From Streptomyces spiralis (GTDB lineage: Bacteria; Actinomycetota; Actinomycetes; Streptomycetales; Streptomycetaceae), in NCBI RefSeq assembly GCF_014654675.1, contig NZ_BNBC01000019.1, positions 75,780 to 139,779 of the forward strand: 64,000 nucleotides of DNA, in the 5' to 3' direction. Under the pieces are notes generated by a model. That model made no database searches, was not told the origin of the DNA, and saw nothing but the letters and a program-made list of their open reading frames with translations. Of this stretch, positions 24,697 through 35,400 are shown one piece after another. Within the stretch, counting starts at the first letter, position 1, and every line of letters begins with the position of its first letter. A program made the translations under genes and the position numbers.

Positions 24697-25712
24697 GCAG
24701 CAGCATCTTCGTCCAGGACGTCACCCTGCGGGACGGGATGCACGCCGTCCGGCACCGGATCACCCCGGCGGACGTGCAGCGGATCGTACGGGCACTGGAC
24801 GCCGCCGGCGTCGACGCCATCGAGGTCGCCCACGGCGACGGGCTGGCGGGCGGCTCGCTCAACTACGGCCCCGGTTCCCACACCGACTGGGCGTGGATCG
24901 AGGCGGCGGCCTCGGTGCTGGAACGGGCACGGCTGACCACCCTGCTGCTGCCCGGCGTGGGCACCATCCACGACCTGAAGACCGCCTACGACCTGGGGGT
25001 GCGCTCGGTCCGGGTGGCCACCCACTGCACCGAGGCGGACATCTCCGCGCAGCACATCGCCGCGGCCCGTGAACTGGGCATGGACGTCTCCGGCTTCCTG
25101 ATGCTCTCCCACCGCGCCGAACCGGCCCGACTCGCACAGCAGGCGCGGCTGATGGAGTCCTACGGCGCGCACTGCGTCTACGTCACCGACTCCGGCGGCC
25201 GGCTCACGATGAAGGACGTCGCCGACCGGGTCCGGGCCTATCGCGACGTCCTCGACGACGTCACCGAGATCGGCATCCACGCCCACGAGAACCTCTCGCT
25301 GTCGGTGGCCAACAGCATCGTCGCCGTGGAGCACGGGGTGCGCCGCGTCGACGCCTCCCTCGCGGGCCACGGCGCGGGCGCGGGCAACTGCCCCCTGGAG
25401 GCGTTCATCGCGGTGGCGAACCTCTCGGGCCTTCGACACGGCTGCGACCTGTTCCGGTTGCAGGACGCCGCCGACGACCTGATCCGCCCGCTCCAGGACC
25501 GGCCGGTCCGCGTCGACCGCGAAACCCTCACGCTGGGCTACGCCGGCGTCTATTCCTCCTTCCTGCGCCACGCGGAGGTCGCCTCCGACCGCTACGGCGT
25601 CGACGTCCGCGCCATTCTGATGGAGTGCGGCCGACGGGGCCTGGTCGGCGGCCAGGAGGACATGATCGTCGACGTGGCCCTCACCCTGGCCGGCCACAAC
25701 GCGGCGAGCTGA
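24693..25712 (+). CDS. mhpE: 4-hydroxy-2-oxovalerate aldolase (MhpE)
   Basis: A 339-residue DRE-TIM aldolase. DVTLRDGMHAVRHRIT near residue 9 holds the metal-binding Asp and catalytic Arg, and GIHAHENLSLSVANSIVA near residue 194 the HxH metal ligands; the C-terminal DmpG-like communication domain is present. It splits 4-hydroxy-2-oxovalerate to pyruvate and acetaldehyde and normally forms a channelling complex with MhpF. It is the last gene of the six-gene operon; no strong terminator hairpin was seen in the 99 bases before the convergent gene. Confidence 0.93.
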   Translation: MSSSIFVQDVTLRDGMHAVRHRITPADVQRIVRALDAAGVDAIEVAHGDGLAGGSLNYGPGSHTDWAWIEAAASVLERARLTTLLLPGVGTIHDLKTAYDLGVRSVRVATHCTEADISAQHIAAARELGMDVSGFLMLSHRAEPARLAQQARLMESYGAHCVYVTDSGGRLTMKDVADRVRAYRDVLDDVTEIGIHAHENLSLSVANSIVAVEHGVRRVDASLAGHGAGAGNCPLEAFIAVANLSGLRHGCDLFRLQDAADDLIRPLQDRPVRVDRETLTLGYAGVYSSFLRHAEVASDRYGVDVRAILMECGRRGLVGGQEDMIVDVALTLAGHNAAS

Positions 25713-25811
25713 CCGGGCAGGAGGAAACCGGTTCCAGGCGCGGGTGGGCTCCGCCGAGCGCGGCCTCTGGTGATCCCACACCCTCCGCCGTACTCGGATC
25801 GGCTGCTCGGA

Positions 25812-26225
25812 TCACGTGTTCCGGCCCCGCGCCCGGGTCAGCTGCTTCAGTTCGATGATGGTCGCGACGGCATGCAGCCAGGTGGCCGCGGTGTCGTCGG
25901 CGGTGATCCCGCCCACGAGTTCGGTGCCCGCCCGCAGCCACTCCCGTACGAGGACGGCCGCCTCCCGGCGAGGCAGGGGCTCGGGCAGCTCCGCGGCGCG
26001 GGTGAGTCCGCCGGCCCGCACCGTGTCCGCGAGGAAGGCGACCGAGCGGGGCTCGGTGCCGAGGCGGTCGAGGATGACGGCCGCGGCCGCGGCGCCGTCG
26101 CCGAACAGCGCGGTGCGCCGCGGGCCGGGCTCGGCGGTGAGGCCGTAACGCAGCAGGACCGTGATGTCGAGCCGGGCCAGCTCGTCGTCCGTGCGGTCCG
26201 GCGGGTGCGGGGCGTCGTCGTTCAT
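25812..26225 (-). CDS. hypothetical protein at the end of the WXG100/protease operon
   Basis: A 137-residue soluble protein, mostly helical, rich in Arg, Glu and Ala, starting MNDDAPHPPD with a Pro/Asp-rich tail at the front. I do not recognise a family. It follows the chagasin-like lipoprotein by 46 bases in the same direction, so it is probably the fourth gene of the operon; a second, cytoplasmic immunity or chaperone role is possible but unsupported by motifs. Only a weak CGAGG precedes the ATG. Confidence 0.6.
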   Translation of the reverse strand: MNDDAPHPPDRTDDELARLDITVLLRYGLTAEPGPRRTALFGDGAAAAAVILDRLGTEPRSVAFLADTVRAGGLTRAAELPEPLPRREAAVLVREWLRAGTELVGGITADDTAATWLHAVATIIELKQLTRARGRNT

Positions 26226-26271
26226 GGCGGGGCCTCGGGTGTCTCGTCGCGTCTGGCTGGTCCGCCGCGGC

Positions 26272-26802
26272 TCAGCCGACGGTCACGGTGTAGGTGATGC
26301 GCTCGGGTTCCTGGGAGGGGGTGGCCTCCCCCGTGGTCGGGCCGGCGGAGGGTCCCGTCGTCCGCGGGGGCCGGGTGGAGGTGTTGCCCTGGCAGGTGGT
26401 GAACGTGCAGTGCAGCAGCGTGAACCGGGTGGTCCCCTTGCCCTTGGCCTCGAAGGTGAAGGTGAGCCGGCCGCCGGCACCGGGCTCCGGCTCGTCACCG
26501 GAGTCCGACGCATAGTCCTGGCCGTGGCTGACCAGGACCGAGCTGTCGGGCTTCGGGTCGACCAGGTACCAGTATTCGCGGGTGGAGGCGTTCTGGTCCA
26601 CGGTGAGCGTGAAGCGCTCGCCCGGCTCGGCAGTGATGCTGGTGTCCTTCACCGGATGGCTCGTCGGGTGGCTCGCGGTGCTCGTGGAGCCGCCGGCCGG
26701 TTCGTCGGTGCCCGAGTCGCAGCCCGTGGCGAGAGCGAGGAGCGCGGCCGCCGCGATCGCGGCACCGCCCCTGCTACCGCGGAAGATAGACGCTGTACGC
26801 AT
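26272..26802 (-). CDS. lipoprotein with chagasin-like (I42) protease-inhibitor domain
   Basis: A 176-residue protein. The hydrophobic signal AAIAAAALLALATGC ends in a lipobox with Cys at residue 26, so it should be lipid-anchored outside the membrane. After a Ser/Thr/His linker, residues about 55-135 read GERFTLTVDQNASTREYWYL, GGRLTFTFEAKGKGTTRFTL, matching the order of chagasin/I42 inhibitors: a first loop at the NPTTGY position (here NASTREYW) and an F-x-F-x-A-x-G-x-G-x-x-x-L strand. The tail is Thr/Pro-rich. It overlaps the upstream papain-like protease gene by 29 bases. I42 proteins inhibit papain-like (C1) proteases, hence a probable dedicated inhibitor. Confidence 0.72.
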   Translation of the reverse strand: MRTASIFRGSRGGAAIAAAALLALATGCDSGTDEPAGGSTSTASHPTSHPVKDTSITAEPGERFTLTVDQNASTREYWYLVDPKPDSSVLVSHGQDYASDSGDEPEPGAGGRLTFTFEAKGKGTTRFTLLHCTFTTCQGNTSTRPPRTTGPSAGPTTGEATPSQEPERITYTVTVG

Positions 26803-28357
26803 TGGGGAGATCACTGTTGGAAGCCTTGCCCATGTGGCCGTTGATGAAGTCGTCCTCGCTGACCCAGGTGGTCGAGCCCCAGGGGTTGTACACCTGGAGC
26901 CTGTCACCCTCCTGGGCGATGATGGTCATGGCGTGGGCGCCCTCCTTGCCCGAGACGTCGACCGGCACCGGCCGCCCCTGCGCCACCGACTTCTCGACCT
27001 CGGTGAGGACCGCCCTGCGGTCGGCGGCGCTGCTCAGGTCCTGGCGCTCGTAGTCGGTGCCGGTGGCACTGCCGACGGCGGTGTCGTTGATCCGTTCCTG
27101 CCCCTCGGGCCCCATGCCGCCCCAGTTCGCGCCGCCGTCGCCTTCGGTGTGCAGCCGGTGCTGCTCGGCCACCAGGCGCTGCTTGAAGGCCTCGGGGTCG
27201 TCCTGCTGCCCGTCGGGGCCGCCGGTGAGGTCGAGCGCGTAGACGGGGTCGACCATGGCGCGGGACGTGACGGTGGACGAGGCCACGCAGGTGCCCTCGG
27301 AGCCGTCGCCGCCCTGGATCCACCGCTGGCCGTCGAACGTGACGTAGTCCTTGTTGTTGTTCGAGCCGTCCGGCGCGAGGCCCTCGTCGTTGATGCTGTC
27401 CGCGGCGGTGACCACCGGAGTGAGGTGCCGGCGCAGCCAGGCGGGGTCCTTGCCGTGGATCTTGTTCTGGAACGTCTCGATCTCGGCGACGCTGTGGCCG
27501 GCGGCCAGGGCCTTCATCAGGTAGGCCCGCTCCTGCGGGCTGTCCGACTTCGCCAGCATCCGCTCCATGGCCGTCTCGTCGTCGAGGCTCAGCAGGTCCA
27601 TGCGCGCCGACGCGCGCTCCAGGTCGCCGGCCGTGAGGATCTCGTTCAGCTCGGTGTCGGCGCCCGCGACGCCGGTGTCGGCGAGCATCAGCTTGTCGAC
27701 GGCGGTGAGTTCGCTGGTCTCCATCTTGCCGGCGCGTGCCTCGGCGGCCCACTTGTTCAGGTCCCGGGCCGCGACGCGGGTGGCCTCCTGCGCGTCGGCC
27801 ACGGCGGCGTGCATCAGGTCGACCGCGTAGGAGCCGAAGTGGGCGGCGTTCTTGCGGTCCCACTCCTCCTCGTCGTTCTCGTGCAGGTTGTCGAAGAATC
27901 CGTCCTTGCCGCCGAGTGTCTTCTTCTGCTCCAGCAGCTGTCCGCGGCCCCGCTCGTCCTTGCGCTGCGCGGCGCCGATCGCGTCGGCCAGCGTCAGCAG
28001 CACCGTCGCGCACCCCTGGAACGCCTCGCTCATCTGGGTCACGGCCCGGCCGGCCGCCTTCACCACGTCGGAGGCGAGGACGCTCGTGTCGCCGACCCAC
28101 ACCTCCGGAAGCCCCTTGCGGCCCACCCGGTCGACCTGGTCGAAGACGCTGCCGACCTGGTCGACCTGGCCGCGGTAGAGCATGGCCAGGCCCTCCAGCA
28201 CGCCCGGGTCGCCGCCCGGTTCGGGCACCGAGAGGGCGTCGTCGATCAGGTCGAGGAGCTCGTTCTTGCTCCCGGAACCTAGCATTTTCTTGGACAGCCC
28301 GGCGAGCCACGCGAGGCGGAAGGAGGGGGAGTCGAGCGGAGAGGAGAAGAACGACAC
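26774..28357 (-). CDS. helical-N-terminus protein with C-terminal papain-like cysteine protease, probable secreted effector
   Basis: A 527-residue protein without signal peptide. Residues 1-320 are long helices with a hairpin-like WXG100/LXG-style region at the front (ELLDLIDDALSVPEP, GQVDQVGSVFDQVDRVG). The C-terminal 200 residues look like a papain-fold peptidase: EGTCVASSTVTSRAMV with Cys357, GAHAMTIIAQEGDRLQVYNPWG with His475 and Asn491, in canonical Cys-His-Asn order. It lies 11 bases after a small WXG100-like gene and overlaps a chagasin-like lipoprotein gene. I infer a type VII-like secretion substrate acting outside the cytoplasm or in target cells. No ESX secretion machinery is in the window. 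Confidence 0.72.
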   Translation of the reverse strand: MSFFSSPLDSPSFRLAWLAGLSKKMLGSGSKNELLDLIDDALSVPEPGGDPGVLEGLAMLYRGQVDQVGSVFDQVDRVGRKGLPEVWVGDTSVLASDVVKAAGRAVTQMSEAFQGCATVLLTLADAIGAAQRKDERGRGQLLEQKKTLGGKDGFFDNLHENDEEEWDRKNAAHFGSYAVDLMHAAVADAQEATRVAARDLNKWAAEARAGKMETSELTAVDKLMLADTGVAGADTELNEILTAGDLERASARMDLLSLDDETAMERMLAKSDSPQERAYLMKALAAGHSVAEIETFQNKIHGKDPAWLRRHLTPVVTAADSINDEGLAPDGSNNNKDYVTFDGQRWIQGGDGSEGTCVASSTVTSRAMVDPVYALDLTGGPDGQQDDPEAFKQRLVAEQHRLHTEGDGGANWGGMGPEGQERINDTAVGSATGTDYERQDLSSAADRRAVLTEVEKSVAQGRPVPVDVSGKEGAHAMTIIAQEGDRLQVYNPWGSTTWVSEDDFINGHMGKASNSDLPNAYSVYLPR

Positions 28358-28368
28358 CGGCTCGTTCC

Positions 28369-28740
28369 TCAGTAGCTCGACAGGACCGAGGTGCGTCCGC
28401 CCTGCGTCGATGTGTCGGTGAGGCTGCTCGTGCCGCCGAGGGGCACGCTGTCCGCGTGCGTCTTCACCAGGCGATCGGTGCCGTGGTAGGTCTTCTTGGC
28501 CAACTGCACCTTGCCACCGAGCTCGTGCAACGCCGACGCCAGTGTCTTGGCCTCCGCCTCCCAGGCCTTGACGAACGCGTTCAGCGCCGACGCGGCGTCA
28601 TCGCCGCCGGCATCGCTGTACGAGTAGGTGGTGCGCGACTTCACGGCCGAGCTGACGCCGTCCATGTCCGTGCCGGCGTCGTCGAGTTGCCGGGCCTGAC
28701 CGGTCATACCCGCCTTGGCCTGGTAGCCGTCCGATCCCAC
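28369..28740 (-). CDS. WXG100-like small helical protein
   Basis: A 123-residue helical-hairpin protein beginning at GTG 28740 (VGSDGYQAKAGMTGQARQL), with GGGGGAG five bases upstream; an ATG further upstream would fuse Cys/Arg-rich non-family sequence. The second helix holds NAFVKAWEAEAKTLASALHEL, compatible with a WXG100-type packing Trp although the strict W-x-G turn is absent. Such proteins are secreted by, or are partners of effectors for, type VII systems. It is the first gene of the operon with the papain-like effector, its likely partner. Confidence 0.65.
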   Translation of the reverse strand: MGSDGYQAKAGMTGQARQLDDAGTDMDGVSSAVKSRTTYSYSDAGGDDAASALNAFVKAWEAEAKTLASALHELGGKVQLAKKTYHGTDRLVKTHADSVPLGGTSSLTDTSTQGGRTSVLSSY

Positions 28741-28907
28741 CGTGCTCCCCCGTATGCGTGTCGATCGTGACCGTGCGCAGGCTAACACGCAGTCCATATA
28801 AGAAGATCACACGTCGTCTGCCCCGCACATCTCTTCACATCACCCACCCCGACGGCAGCCCTGGCGCTCGTCCCGCCCCGGACGATCGACTGCGACTGAG
28901 GTCCTCC
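28741..28907 (-). promoter_or_regulatory. probable promoter region of the WXG100/protease operon
   Basis: The 167-base gap between the upstream acidic gene and the WXG100-like gene contains a short AT-rich stretch (TTATAT on the minus strand, about 28797-28802) unlike its surroundings, a reasonable -10 element. No strong -35 or terminator was found. The four downstream genes run without gaps greater than 46 bases. Confidence 0.35.
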
Positions 28908-29420
28908 TCACCCCTCACCAAGGCGCGCGGCAAGGACGGACCGGTAGTACTCCAGCCGGTCCTCGTCCTCGTCCACGTAGTCCAGGATGTCGAGCGCGGC
29001 CTCCGCGTCACCGGACACGGCCTCGGTGTACAGCGCCCAGATGCCCTCGCGGACCGCGGCGATGCACTCCTCCTCCAGATCGGGACGGCCGGCGTCGATC
29101 TCGCTGCGGTGGGACTCCCCCGTCACGAGGTACTCCAGCATTCCCAGGAAGTGCCTGCGGACGGAGTCGTGCAGATCCTCCCCCAGGGCCGTGAGCATCA
29201 CCGGCACGGCATGCGGGGCCACTTCGAAGAGCATGCTCTGCACCTCGAGGTGGTTCTCCAGCGTGTACCCGATCGTCTCGCGCGTGCTCCGGGCGTCCAG
29301 CAGTCTGCTGAACGACTCCGTCAGATGCGCACCCGACCGCCCGCAGCCGCAGCGCAGCGCGGACCAGTCGTGGCGTCGCAGTTCCAGGATCGATGCTCTC
29401 GTCACTGTCCGATCATCCAT
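28908..29420 (-). CDS. acidic all-helical protein, probable immunity protein of the RHS toxin
   Basis: A 170-residue acidic protein made of paired helices with HEAT-like spacing (LFEVAPHAVPVMLTALGEDL, FLGMLEYLVTGESHRSEI, ALDILDYVDEDEDRLEYY). A CGCGRSG near residue 24 is the only Cys pair. It overlaps the 3' end of the RHS toxin gene by 19 bases and starts with ATG 29420 inside it, the classic position of a polymorphic-toxin immunity gene. The sequence does not identify an immunity family. It may neutralise the deaminase-like tip. Confidence 0.65.
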   Translation of the reverse strand: MDDRTVTRASILELRRHDWSALRCGCGRSGAHLTESFSRLLDARSTRETIGYTLENHLEVQSMLFEVAPHAVPVMLTALGEDLHDSVRRHFLGMLEYLVTGESHRSEIDAGRPDLEEECIAAVREGIWALYTEAVSGDAEAALDILDYVDEDEDRLEYYRSVLAARLGEG

Positions 29421-32400
29421 GGTCCCTCGGGGTCGTAGATGACACTGTGGACGAAGTTGTCGGTGGGATAGTTGCCCTGGCAGGTCGTACAGATCTCCTT
29501 CTCCTGGAGGATCTTGCCGTTCCCGTCGCCGAAGTCCTCCCGGCGGATCGCCCTGGTGAAGACGACGTCGTCCGCGTCCCAGCCCGTGTGATCGAGGATG
29601 TTCGGCTCGGCGCAGCTGCCGTTGCCCGAGCAGCCCACCGCGATGTCCCCGCTCTTCTTGTGCACGGCGGCCGTGTAGGTACGGGACTTCGCCTTGCCCG
29701 TGGCCCTTTCCGCCGCCTCGTACCGCAGGCCGGTGGCCTCCGAGATGCGCTCGTCCATGTTCCAGTCGCCCTGGGCCCGGTGAACCGTGATCGTCGGCTG
29801 GAACTTGCCCTGGGCGCCTCTGGTGCCCCTGCCCGCGGGGCAGTTGTGGACGAGGGTCGACGTCTTGCCCGCCGCCACGTAGTACGTGTGCGCCGTGTCG
29901 ACCGTCAGGTTGTAGACCGCGGCCTGCTGCGTCCATGCGCTGACCGCGTCGACCTGGACCCAGGTGCCGGTACCCGTCTGGAGCCACTGGCCGGGCTTCA
30001 GTTCACCGGCCTTCAGCCACTTCTTCAGGTCGGGGACCCAGAAGGGGTGGCCCGCGGTCGCCGTGATGGTGTCCGTCGCGTGGCCCTGGTCGCCGTCCGT
30101 GTCGATCGTGAGCCTGACGAGCTTCTTCGTGCCCTTGCCCTCGATCGTGTCGGTGACCTTCTCCTTGGAGGTCTTGCCGGTCGTCGGGTCGGTGGCGAGG
30201 ACCTCGTCGCCCTCCCTGACCTTCTCGATCGGTTTGCGGCTGCCGTCGGCCATCACGACTTCCGTACCGGGCAGGAAGCTGTTGCCGCTGGCGAGCGAGG
30301 CCACGTCCCTGGCGGTCGAGACGCATTCCGCCACCGACTCGGCCTCTTCGAGGACCTTCTTGCCCTTCTCCGCCGCCTTCGCTATCTCGTCGGCGTACTT
30401 CGCCGCCTTCGCCGCCATCCGTCCGGCCTTCGCCGCCCGGACCGCCGCCGCGCCGGCGCCGCCGAGGACGATGCCGCCCACGGTCGCCGCCGCCCAGGCA
30501 CAGGACTCCATGTCGCCCGTGGTGACGCAGTTCTTGATGTCGTTGAAGCCGGTGACGTCGCCGACGATGTTGCCGACCGTCTTGACGCCGTCCCAGACCT
30601 CGCCCCAGTCGACCGCGTCGGAGACGCTCTCCACGACGCTGCCGACCTGCTTGACGACCTCGTCGCGGATGGCGTCCGCGGCCTTGGCGGCGTCGGCGAC
30701 CACCTGGACGGCCGCGCCGACGACGATGGCCGGAAGGTTCGGGTCGGCGGTCACGATCGCCTTGCCGACGGCGATCAGCGGTTTGGTGGCGGCGAGGATC
30801 GCCGGGATCGGGTTGTGCTGCGCCGCGAAGGAAGCCGCCTGTCTGGCCTTCTTCGTGATGTAGACCTTGGCCTGGTACGCCGCTCTGGCCGCCTGTCTCG
30901 CCTTCTCACGGGCCCACTCGGTGATGCCCGTCTTCTGGCCGACCCACTTGACGGCGTTGACGGTGGCGTCGACGACCGTCTTCAGACCCGACTTGCGGTA
31001 GACCCAGCTTGCGGCCTTGCCGACGTAGCTCAGAGCCAGCTTGAACGCCGCCCCCGGGTTGTTCCACGCCCACTGCACGCCGTGCCAGACGGACTGGGCG
31101 GTCTTGGAGACCCAGTGCGCGCCCTGGCGGAGCTTCTTGCCGGTCCAGCTCACGGCCTTCTTGCACCAGCCGCAGCTCGGCCAGTGGCCGTCCGGGTCGG
31201 TGTAGTCGAGCGGTGCGCCGGCGCCGTAGGTGTAGCGGTTGGCGAGGATCGAGGCGCCGGAGCTGTAGAGGTACGAGTCCTGGGAGTCGAAGGTGCCGGT
31301 CCCCGGGTCGTACCAGCGGGACCCCATGTTCACCTGGTCGGTGTCCGGGTCGGTCCAGTCGCCCTGGTAACCCAGGTTGCCGTCCATGTCGGCCGTGCCG
31401 AGCACCTGGCCGAACGGGTCGAAGGCCGTGGACTCGTCCAGGGCGGGAGCCGCGCCGTCCGCCGCGGACATGCTGCCGACGACGTCGCCGTGCTTGTCCT
31501 CCAGCGTCAGCCGGGCCGTACCGCCGTTCTCGGCGACCGACAGGAGCTCGTCCGCCGCGCCGCGGCCGTACGTGGCGGTCTGGTCCCTGACCGGGTCGGG
31601 TGCGAAGCCGGCGTAGGAGAAGTCCACGCCGTTGCGGGCCGCTATGCGGTCCAGCGAGTCGTAGGTGTACTCCGTTCCGGACTGGCCCGCCTTCACCAGC
31701 CGGTCGAAGGCGTCGAAGGTGAAGTCCTCCTTCAGACCGGAACTGGTGCGCGACGCGAGCGTGCCGCGTGACGTGTAGTCGTAGGTGTAGTCGCCGTCGG
31801 ACAGCAGCCGGTTGCGCTCGTCGAAGGCGGCGGTCTTGCCGCCGTTCTTCACGCGGTTGCCGCTGTCGTCCCAGCCGTAGTCGGTCGTCGTGCCGTCGGC
31901 CGTCCAGGAAGTGAGGCGGCCGGCGTAGTCGTAGCCGTAGGTGTTGGTCCCGGCCTTGGCGGTGCCGGCCGTGGTCTTGGACGTCAGCCGGTCGTCGGTG
32001 TCGTAGCCGTAGTCGGTCGACGCCATCGTCCGGCCGCCGCTGTTCTTCAGCGTGTCGGTGTCGAGCCGGCCCAGGTCGTCGTAGGTGAAGTCGCGCGACT
32101 GGCCCGCGCCGTAGTCGACCTTCTTGACCGCGCCGGCGCCGTCGTAGGTGTAGCTCTGCCGCACACCGGTGAGCGGGTCGGTCGCCGAGGTCAGCTGCTG
32201 CTTGGCGTAGGTGAAGCTCGCGGTGCCGGCCGCGTCGGTGCGGCTGGTGAGCAGGCCGTCGTTGTCGTAGGTGTACGTGGCGTCGCCGGACGGGCCGGTC
32301 GCCTTCAGCAGCGCGCCCCGGTCGTTGTACTCGTAGGTGTCGTCGCCCTGCGGGGAGGTGGCCTCGACCAGCCGGCCCGCGGGGTCGTACTGGAACCGCT

Positions 32401-35400
32401 TCTCGGGGGTGGTTGCCTCGGCGCCCGTGCCGGTCTCGCGGACCAGTTGGCCGGCCTTGTCGTACTCGCGCTCGCGGACCACGTTGCCCGGCGCGGTGAG
32501 TTTCACGGGCTCGCCGTCGGCGTCGTACGCGGTCGTCCAGGTGCGGGCCGCCGGGGACGGGTCCCGGTCGGTGGCCGGCTCGATCACGGACTCGGGGAGG
32601 CCGAGCGTGTTGACGGTGTAGATCGTCGGGTTGCCGCGGCCGTCCGTGTAGCGGGTGCGGTTGCCGAGCGCGTCGTAGCCGAAGGACGTGGTGATGGACT
32701 TGCTGTCGGAGACCGGCTCGGTCTGAGTGGTCAGCCGGTTGAGGGCGTCGTAGGTGTACGTCGTCGTCCGGTTCAGCGGGTTGGTCGACGCGACCAGGTT
32801 GCCCGCCTTGTCATAGGCGTAACCGACCTTGCGCAGCACGCTGTTGAACGGGTCCAGGTCCTGGTCCTGGACGAGCTGGCCGAGCTGGTCGTAGATCTTC
32901 GCCGACGTGCGGCCCATGCCGTCCGTGTGGCGCACCTCGCGGCCCGAGGCGTCGTAGCCGAGCTGGGTGATGGCGCCGCTGGGCTCCTGCATCCGGGTCA
33001 GCTGGCTGAGGCTGTCGTACGTGAACTGGCTGACGGCGCCGCTCGGCGAGGTCTGCTTCACCACGTTGCCCGCGTCGTCGTACTCGTTGCGGGTGGTGAA
33101 GGCGCCCGGCTGGGGCTTGCGCTCGATCTGGGTGGTGGTGACCGGGCGGTCCAGGTCGTCGTAGGTGGTCTCGGCGCGGGCGCCGTTCGGGTCCGTGACG
33201 GAGAGCACCTCGCCGGTGCGGGTGTACGTGTATGTCCACTGACCCCGCTCGTCGCCCGTGCCGACGGGCACGTCCTTCACGGTGAGCCGGTTCTGGCGGT
33301 CGTACTGGAATTTGGTCACGCGGCCGAGCGGGTCGGTGCTCTCGGTGAGGTTGCCGAGCGCGTCGTAGGTGTTGGTGACGGTCGGGGCGACGGTCTCGGT
33401 GGAGCCCGGCGCCGTGTAGGAGGGCGCCGTCTCGGTGATCGCTCGGCCCAGCCGGTCGTAGGCGGTGCGGTTGACGTTCCCGAGGGCGTCGACCGACTCC
33501 GTGACCGCGCCGAAGGTGTCGTAGCCGGTGAAGGTGGTGGGCCGGGTGGTGGCGGGCGTGCTGCCGCCGGACTCGGTCCGGACGGCGGGCGCGGTGACGG
33601 AGACCGCGCGGCCGAGCTCGTCGTAGGCGTACTCGGTCTTGTTGCCCGCCGGGTCCGTCTTGGAGGTGGTGAGGCCGCGCTCGTCGTAGGTGTAGTCGGT
33701 GGTGCGTGAGTCGGTGCCGTTCTCGACCGTCTCGTGCAGGACGTTGCCCGCGTCGTCGTACTCGTAGCGGACGGAGTCACCGCTGACGCTCACCGGCCAG
33801 GGGACGTTGGAGGGCGAACCACTGGAGGCCGTCGTCAGCACGTTGCCGGCGAGGTCGTAGGTGTACGTCGTCCGTCGCGTGAGCCCGTCGGGGTCCACGA
33901 CCTCGGACTTCACCCGGCCGACCGGGTCGTAGGTGTACGCGGTGACGAGCTTGCCGTTGGCGGTCGTCTCGGTCAGGACGTTGCCCGCGCCGTCGTAGGT
34001 GTCGGACTCCACGACGATGTCGCGCTTGGTGCCGTCGGGGTTGTGGAAGTCCTTGAGCGTGATCGACTTGACCAGGTCGTCGCCGTAGTACTGGTACATC
34101 AACGAGCGGCCCATCGAGTCCGTGTGCCGGACCAGCCGGCCGCCCATGTCGTAGGCGTACGACTGCATGACGGTGTAGCTGTCGTCGCCGCCGTCGTCGT
34201 CCCAGTCGCGCAGCCGGGTCTCGGCCAGCATGTTGCGCGCGGTGTAGACGTAGTCGAAGTGGTTGCCGTTCGCGTCCACCATCGACGTCTTGTTGCCGAA
34301 GACGTCGTAGGTGTACGAGGTCTCGTCACCCTCGGCGTCGGTGACGAGCTCCGGGCGGCCGTGGTCGTCGAGGCCGAAGGTCATCACCCGCGCGGCGTCG
34401 CCGCCGAGCACGTCGTCGATCTCGGTGCGCACCACGTTGCCGTCGGCGTCGTAGTCGGTGGTGGTGCGCTGCTGGTGCTTGCCGGAGGTGACGGCGTTGG
34501 TCGCCGCCGGGTCGGTGAGGGTGTGGACCCGGGAGAGCTTGTCGTAGGTGAAGGTGGACGTCGTGCCGGCCGGCTGGGCGTCGGTGACCACGGTCTCGCT
34601 GAGCTTGCGGCCCAGCGCGTCGTAGGTGTACTTGGTGACGCTGCCGGACGGATCGGTCACCCAGGCCAGGTCGCCGTTCTTGTAGTACTGGTAGCGGGTG
34701 ATCTTCCCGCGCGGGTCGGCGGTGGTGAGCGGCAGGCCGGTGGGCGTGTTGCCGCCGCCGACGGCCGGCTCGGCGCCGGTCGTGTACGTGTTGCGCGCCG
34801 TGCCGCCGTCGGGCGCCGTCTGGGTGAGCAGCGCGCCGCTGGTGTTGTAGGTGTACTTGGTGAGGTAGCGGTTGTCGGTCGGGCCGGTCGAACGGCCGTC
34901 GCGGGTCTCGGACGGCTGGTCCGCCCGCAGGTCGAAGTCGCCGGTCGCCGTCGGGTAGGTGGTGTACGAGGTCTGGCAGTCGCCCTGCGCACGGCAGGTC
35001 GTCCGGCTGGTCACGTTGCCGCGGTCGTCGTAGCCGAGGGTGACCTTGTCGCCGTTCTCGCTGGTGATCCCGGTCTGGAAGCCGTTGTCGTCGTACTCGA
35101 AGGAGCGGATGGCCACACCGTCGACCGGGTAGCGGATGAAGTCCGGCCCGTCGCCGCCGTCACCGGGCGGGTTGGTGCAGAAGGCCGGGTCGCCCGGGTC
35201 GGGCTCGGTGCAGACCTGGCCGGGGTCGGTCGGCGACGGGGACGGGGACGCGGTGACGGACTCCCGGGCGCCCAGCGCCATCGGCTCGCCGTAGCGCAGC
35301 AGCCGCGAGGACAGCCCGTCGTACTCGTAGAAGTACGGGGCGTCCATCGGGTCGCGGACCTCGACGGTGCGGCGCAGGTCCTTGTCGTTGCCGAAGACCG

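Noticed and set aside
25812..29420. presence of a complete type VII secretion locus
   Set aside because: Only substrate-like genes are seen; no EccC ATPase, EccD or mycosin gene lies in the window.
29393..31771. 792-residue plus-strand frame opposite the RHS toxin, and several similar ones to 39.2 kb
   Set aside because: Val/Gly/Arg-rich antisense shadows of YD-repeat coding DNA without ribosome-binding sites or motifs.
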